NCBI GenBank assembly: GCA_035342095.1
Contig: DAOQWL010000003.1
Location: 1-64,000, forward strand
DNA length: 64,000 bases
Reading direction: 5' to 3'
DNA from: PLanc-01 sp035342095
GTDB lineage: Bacteria > Planctomycetota > Phycisphaerae > Sedimentisphaerales > Anaerobacaceae
The notes beneath the pieces are model-generated. The model did not search any database and had not been told where the DNA came from. It saw only the letters and a list, made by a program, of their open reading frames with translations. Shown in pieces: positions 60,146 to 64,000 of the stretch; position 1 is the stretch's first letter; each line of letters begins with the position of its first letter. Both the position numbers and the translations under genes were made by a program.

Positions 60146-60799
60146 CTATTTCGCAGAGTTCTGCTCTTCGACAAACAGACAATCGTGTATCATCGCGTGA
60201 ATCCTGCGACGGTTCCGCAGCATCCGCGTCTTGACCTGGTTGTTGAAAGCGGTCCGCCCATCGGAGGCGGTCAGGACGACGCCCTGGCCCGCCAGGGGCG
60301 GCGCCGCGGACAACTCCAGAACAACCTGCCGCCCGGCGGCCTCCTGGACCTCCCGTGCCGCCTCCGCGAGCAGTCCCTCGTCAATCCGGGCACGCTCCTT
60401 CTCAGACGCGTTGACCTCCGCGCGGTGCGCGTCCAGACCCATGGCCGCCTGGGCGATCCAGTCCACGAGGGCGGACCGATACGCAGGCTCGTCGATCAGG
60501 GCCGCCAGGCGCTGCTCGACTCGATCCAGGACGTCCTGCGCGACGTCGGCCCGCCGGCGGAGCGACCGGCGTTTGGCCTCCCGCTGGGCGGCCCAGATCG
60601 CCTTTCTGCGGATCGTCTCCGCCCGATCCTGCGCCCGCACGCGGGCCTCGTTCAGGATGGACTCGACCTGCTGCCGGACGAACCGTTTCTTCTCGGCGAC
60701 CCGGGTCTCGGCCTCTTTGACGATGGCGGCGGCCTCCGCCTTGGCGTCGGACTCGATGTCCGAGATCAGCGAAGTCTTGTCCTGTTCCTGTGGTTCCAT
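60146..60799 (-). CDS. atpE: V-type ATP synthase subunit E
   Basis: 217 residues from ATG 60799 (MEPQEQDKTSL); a frame start four codons earlier is less likely. A long charged coiled coil (DAKAEAAAIVKEAETRVAEKK and on to about 100) leads to a globular C-terminal domain with GQGVVLTASDGRTAFNNQV, as in peripheral-stalk E subunits. It links the head to subunit I. Confidence 0.9.
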   Translation of the reverse strand: MEPQEQDKTSLISDIESDAKAEAAAIVKEAETRVAEKKRFVRQQVESILNEARVRAQDRAETIRRKAIWAAQREAKRRSLRRRADVAQDVLDRVEQRLAALIDEPAYRSALVDWIAQAAMGLDAHRAEVNASEKERARIDEGLLAEAAREVQEAAGRQVVLELSAAPPLAGQGVVLTASDGRTAFNNQVKTRMLRNRRRIHAMIHDCLFVEEQNSAK

Positions 60800-60815
60800 G
60801 CGATGCTGCACCCTG

Positions 60816-61121
60816 TCACAATCGAATTCCGATGGCCGCGTTGACCAGTTCCCGGATTCCCGGCCGACCCGGCTCCCGGCCCTTGCGGTCCGGGATCTCC
60901 ACGATCAACGGGAAGCTCGCCGTGAACAGGTACTTGTCCACGAGCGGGCGGATCATGTCCGCGACGCGTTCGGTGATGATGATGATGCCGGCCTCCCGAT
61001 CCTCGATCATCGAGACGAAAGCGCGGTGCGCCTCCTCGGGGTCCCGGGCCGTCTTTCCGGACACCCCGACCATTTCGAAGCCGAGCACGGTATCCTCGTC
61101 CCCTAGAACCGAGTACTTCAT
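60816..61121 (-). CDS. atpF: V-type ATP synthase subunit F
   Basis: 101 residues. SVLGDEDTVLGFEMVGVSG and AGIIIITERVADMIRP are typical of the small central-stalk F subunit. PLIVEIPDRKGREPGRPGI precedes the C-terminal helix that inserts into the rotor. It starts 7 bases after atpK and ends 16 before atpE. Confidence 0.94.
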   Translation of the reverse strand: MKYSVLGDEDTVLGFEMVGVSGKTARDPEEAHRAFVSMIEDREAGIIIITERVADMIRPLVDKYLFTASFPLIVEIPDRKGREPGRPGIRELVNAAIGIRL

Positions 61122-61128
61122 GGGCCCT

Positions 61129-61500
61129 CTACACCTTGCCCAGAATCATCAGGGCCGTGATGAAGCCGAACACGACCAGACCTTCCGCCAGGGCGACGAA
61201 GATCAGCGCCTGGCCGGCGATCTGCGGCTTTTCCGCCACCGCACCCATCGCGGCGGCGCCGACGTGCGAAATGGCAATGCCCGCGCCGATCGCGCCCAGG
61301 CCGAAGGCGATGGACGCTGCGATCAGGCCGTACTTGACGTTCTCCGGCGCCTTGACCACCTGCGCCGCGGCCTGCTGCGGTTCGCCCGTGGCGCCGAAAA
61401 CACTCGTGCAGAACACCGTCGCGACGATGGCCATCACCGTCGCCAGCAGGACCAGGCTCTGCGTAATGTTCAGTTTCAGCTTGCTTTCCGCATCATCCAT
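61129..61500 (-). CDS. atpK: V-type ATP synthase subunit K (membrane rotor)
   Basis: 123 residues from ATG 61500. A leading hydrophobic segment (LVLLATVMAIVATVF) is followed by one rotor hairpin: LIAASIAFGLGAIGAGIAISHVG and ALIFVALAEGLVVFGFITALMIL, with the ion-binding Glu in ALAEGL. A Gln in the first helix and Ser/Thr after the Glu, which mark Na+ rings, are not seen. The single hairpin differs from the two-hairpin K of eukaryotes and many bacteria. Confidence 0.92.
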   Translation of the reverse strand: MDDAESKLKLNITQSLVLLATVMAIVATVFCTSVFGATGEPQQAAAQVVKAPENVKYGLIAASIAFGLGAIGAGIAISHVGAAAMGAVAEKPQIAGQALIFVALAEGLVVFGFITALMILGKV

Positions 61501-61516
61501 AGGCTCGACCCTTTCC

Positions 61517-63541
61517 CTACCCCTCGCTGTCCAGCGAAATGGGCGTGTACAGTTTCCCGGTTCCGTGAAAGAACTTCGTGAAGAACTCATAGTAACTCAA
61601 CCTCAACGCCTGGATGCCCGCCGAGAGGCCCTCCAGGGCAATCACCAGGATATTGCCGAGAACGAGCAGGAGAATCGAAGCGATCCCCGACGTCATCTCG
61701 GCCAGCGTGAAGAAGCTGACCATCAGGCACACGTGCGCGATGCCCAGCCCCGCGACTCGCATGAACGACAACGTGTTGGAGAGGTAGCCGCTGAAGATCT
61801 CGAGCAGCTCGACGACCCAGTGCATCATCGCATTGAGCGCCGCCAGGACGGGATTCGTCCGGGAGGCGGATGGCTCGCCCTCCCGGCGCCAACGGTGGTA
61901 TGGCTCTTTCAACAACAGCAGGATCGCGGGCAACCCGACCAGCAACAGCAGGCGTCCGCGCGACGGGAACTGCCCGTAGTCGTGCGAGACCAGATAGAAG
62001 GCGACGTAGATCCCGCCGGCGTACATCCAGGCGCCGAGGACGCCGCCTTTGTCGAAGACCAGCTCCGCCCATTTGCCCGTGCGGATGATGTTGACCCAGT
62101 TGAACAGCAGGCCGATCCCGATGACGGTGATGCCGAAGTAGATCGTGATGGCCAGGATGTCGAACACGCTGTTCACGACCGAGCCCTCGGACCGATGACC
62201 CGCGACGATCCCGTGGAAGTCGAACCAGAGCGGCTTCAGGATCGCCATGCCGAAGAAGGAGCCGAAGAGCAGGCCGAAAAAGACCGAGGACAGGCCGCAC
62301 CAGACAATCAGCCAGGAGAGCTGATGCCAGCCCCTCCCTGCCGCACGAATCCTGGGCAGAACCAGTCCCAGAACGCCCAGCGACATCAGGACGAGGCCCT
62401 GCCCGACGTCCGCGAACATGAGCCCGAACATCGCCAGGTACAGGGGCATCACCAGCGGCGTCGGATCGATCGTGCCATACCGCGGGACCCCGAAATTGCT
62501 GACCAGCATCTGGAAGGGCGCCAGCACCCGCGGATTGTCGAGACGCACCGGGACCTCGTCGCCGAGCGGGTCCCGCCCGGAGGCTTCGTGCCATTCCAGG
62601 TGGCATCGGCCCCCGCTCGCCCGACGGATCGCCTCCGTCAGGCGGGCCTGCTTCTCCGCGGGCAGCCAGCCGGTGAAGACCATCGTCCGCGACACCGGCG
62701 TGAAGTGCGTCTGAATCCGGTGCAGCAGCTCGCTGACCCGCAGATGGCTCCAGACCTCGCGCAGGTGCGGAACCTCTCGCTTGACCAGATCGTCCGCCTG
62801 CGTCTCCAGCTTCTTCTGCTCGTCGGCCAGGGTCTGGAGCTTCGCGGACAGCTCCTGGAACGCGTCCTCCTTGACGGACTTGAGCTCCGCGGGCAGCTCG
62901 ATGGAGACCCACCCCGCACCGTCGAGGACCCGCTGCACCCTCTCCGCGTCCCGCTTCATGGAGATCAGCAGGTAGTGGACGCTGTCGCGCTCCCGACCGA
63001 CCGGGATGCTCACCGAGGGGAACTCGCGGAGTCCCTCCTCGAATCGGCTCGCACTCGACGCTGCGATTTTGCCCGTCTGCATGGCGATGAAAGACTGCGG
63101 CGCCGACGCGGTGATGTCCGAGAGCCCCGCGCCGTAGAGCACCATCTGTCTGCGGATGTCCTCGAGCTTCAGAATCTCCTGCTGGAGCTCGCGCTGCCTC
63201 TCGCGAATGGTGGTTCGTTCCGTGTCGAGCCGGGCCAGCAGGCCTTTTTCCTTCTCCAGATCGACGGCCGCCCGGCGCGTCAGATCCATCTGGCTGGGCG
63301 GCGACGGGATGACGCCCGCCGTGTGCAGCAGCCCTTCGATCCGCTTGCGGAGGTCGGAGATCTCCGTGAGAGACGCCTGGACCCCAGCACAGACCGGCGC
63401 CGCGTGCTGCGCCGGCTCGCCGATCTCGGACGTGCTGATGAACTGCATCACGCCCTCGCCCAGGAGCGATTCGGTGACCCGCTCGGCGTCCTTCTGCAGG
63501 ACCACCGCGAACAACTGTGTCATCCGGCTGGTGAATATCAT
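61517..63541 (-). CDS. atpI: V-type ATP synthase subunit I (stator, a-subunit)
   Basis: 674 residues. The cytoplasmic half (1-340) has long coiled coils (EKEKGLLARLDTERTTIRERQRELQQE). The membrane half begins PLVMPLYLAMFGLMFADVGQGL, and LEIFSGYLSNTLSFMRVAGLGIAHV contains the stator Arg needed for ion transfer. ATG 63541 overlaps the subunit C stop by 4 bases. It forms the ion channel with the K ring. Confidence 0.95.
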   Translation of the reverse strand: MIFTSRMTQLFAVVLQKDAERVTESLLGEGVMQFISTSEIGEPAQHAAPVCAGVQASLTEISDLRKRIEGLLHTAGVIPSPPSQMDLTRRAAVDLEKEKGLLARLDTERTTIRERQRELQQEILKLEDIRRQMVLYGAGLSDITASAPQSFIAMQTGKIAASSASRFEEGLREFPSVSIPVGRERDSVHYLLISMKRDAERVQRVLDGAGWVSIELPAELKSVKEDAFQELSAKLQTLADEQKKLETQADDLVKREVPHLREVWSHLRVSELLHRIQTHFTPVSRTMVFTGWLPAEKQARLTEAIRRASGGRCHLEWHEASGRDPLGDEVPVRLDNPRVLAPFQMLVSNFGVPRYGTIDPTPLVMPLYLAMFGLMFADVGQGLVLMSLGVLGLVLPRIRAAGRGWHQLSWLIVWCGLSSVFFGLLFGSFFGMAILKPLWFDFHGIVAGHRSEGSVVNSVFDILAITIYFGITVIGIGLLFNWVNIIRTGKWAELVFDKGGVLGAWMYAGGIYVAFYLVSHDYGQFPSRGRLLLLVGLPAILLLLKEPYHRWRREGEPSASRTNPVLAALNAMMHWVVELLEIFSGYLSNTLSFMRVAGLGIAHVCLMVSFFTLAEMTSGIASILLLVLGNILVIALEGLSAGIQALRLSYYEFFTKFFHGTGKLYTPISLDSEG

Positions 63542-64000
63542 ATCAGGCCCTCGATCCGCTCCGGCTGGAGCCCCTGCTGGTGCGCGTTGAGGACGATGCG
63601 AACCCGATCCAGCTCGTTTTTCTTCAGCACGAAATACGCGACGATGATGCCGACCGTGAACGGATAGCCCGCGAGGATCCGCTGGACCTCCTGTCTCATG
63701 ATCTCCTCCATGATCCGTCGGATCAGGAGCAGGCGGGAGACGCTGTCCGAGACCTGCGAGGACAACAGCGCGGACAGGCCCGGGTACCGCGTCTTGACGA
63801 ACTCCCGCAGGATGGGCGTCACGTTCTGGGCACTGTACAGCTCGCTGATTGCGGCCTTGCTCAGATTGAACCCGCCGGGAACGATCGCCGCCAGGACCGT
63901 CTCCATGGGCAGATCGTAGAAGCTGCGAAGCCGGATGATCCAGTCCACGTTCTGCAGGTCGATCCGCACGCCCGCCAGGCGCTCCGCGATGGCCCGGTCC
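63538..64000 (-). CDS. atpC: V-type ATP synthase subunit C, N-terminally cut by window edge
   Basis: The last about 153 codons are present; the gene continues beyond 64000. VRIDLQNVDWIIRLRSFYDL, FNLSKAAISELYSA and PFTVGIIVAYFVLKKNELDRVRIV are typical of the C-terminal part of subunit C (the d subunit of yeast), which caps the rotor ring. The frame stays open to the end of the window. Confidence 0.9.
   Translation of the reverse strand, partial: DRAIAERLAGVRIDLQNVDWIIRLRSFYDLPMETVLAAIVPGGFNLSKAAISELYSAQNVTPILREFVKTRYPGLSALLSSQVSDSVSRLLLIRRIMEEIMRQEVQRILAGYPFTVGIIVAYFVLKKNELDRVRIVLNAHQQGLQPERIEGLI

Overview
The window is high-GC bacterial chromosome, densely coded. It most resembles a free-living, probably anaerobic or facultative member of Planctomycetota (class Phycisphaerae, perhaps near Sedimentisphaerales). 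This placement is inferred from gene content: lamin-tail/CotH surface proteins, GEVED and right-handed beta-helix exoproteins, tandem GH95 fucosidases, a DUF6259 glycosidase, a bacterial V-type ATPase, a group 3 [NiFe] hydrogenase, a minimal type II secretion-like operon, and several families of short intergenic repeats. No tRNA, rRNA, CRISPR array or transposase was found.

Layout. 0.2-6 kb (+): two tandem secreted GH95 alpha-L-fucosidases and a small secreted repeat protein. 6-10.7 kb (-): a 1.5-kDa-residue lamin-tail/CotH-kinase surface protein. 10.8-19.3 kb (-): one long co-directional redox cluster, read from right to left as a sigma70-like promoter, a Rex operator, rex, hydB-hydG-hydD-hydA (NAD(P)-linked sulfhydrogenase type), a hydrogenase maturation protease, a stand-alone receiver, a membrane histidine kinase with a RegB-type quinone motif, an unknown 174-residue protein and a decayed PQQ-propeller gene. 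19.4-22.1 kb (-): class II photolyase, SDR39U1 epimerase and a flavin-split-barrel protein. 22.6-26.1 kb (+): a GEVED exoprotein and a queuosine-tRNA mannosyltransferase-like enzyme. 26.1-32.2 kb (-): mntP, a membrane metallophosphoesterase, DUF1638, an internally deleted URO-D methyltransferase gene, a secreted Cys-motif protein, a Tat-exported TIM-barrel protein and phosphomannomutase.

32.4-35.3 kb holds a frameshifted small secreted protein, a membrane MutS-like ATPase, an Lgt C-terminal remnant and a small Cys-rich protein. 35.4-47.3 kb (-) has a beta-helix exoprotein, a TPR protein and a type II secretion-like operon (E, a carboxypeptidase-regulatory protein with a dead thioredoxin domain, an unknown secreted protein, F, a second enlarged F, and pseudopilins of I/J/K type). 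47.5-48.6 kb (+) is an ECF sigma factor with its zinc-binding anti-sigma. 48.6-55.5 kb carries a large secreted protein of unknown function, a purple-acid-phosphatase-like enzyme, a repeat-rich gap, a DUF6259 glycosidase and a PTS IIA protein. 55.6 kb to the end (-) is a V-type ATPase operon (C-I-K-F-E-A-B-D) followed by a universal stress protein and the IIA protein; subunit C runs off the window.

How the parts fit: secreted hydrolases and surface proteins supply sugars and attach to polysaccharide; fermentation electrons can leave as H2 through the NAD(P)-linked hydrogenase, whose operon appears to be controlled by the NADH/NAD+ ratio (Rex) and perhaps by the quinone pool (RegB-like kinase); the V-ATPase couples ATP to ion flow. 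Two themes recur: several genes keep both ends but have lost their middle or frame, and short repeats (GATGGAT heptamers, ATTTGC-type words, a CATCCTGA inverted repeat) sit in the junctions of operons.
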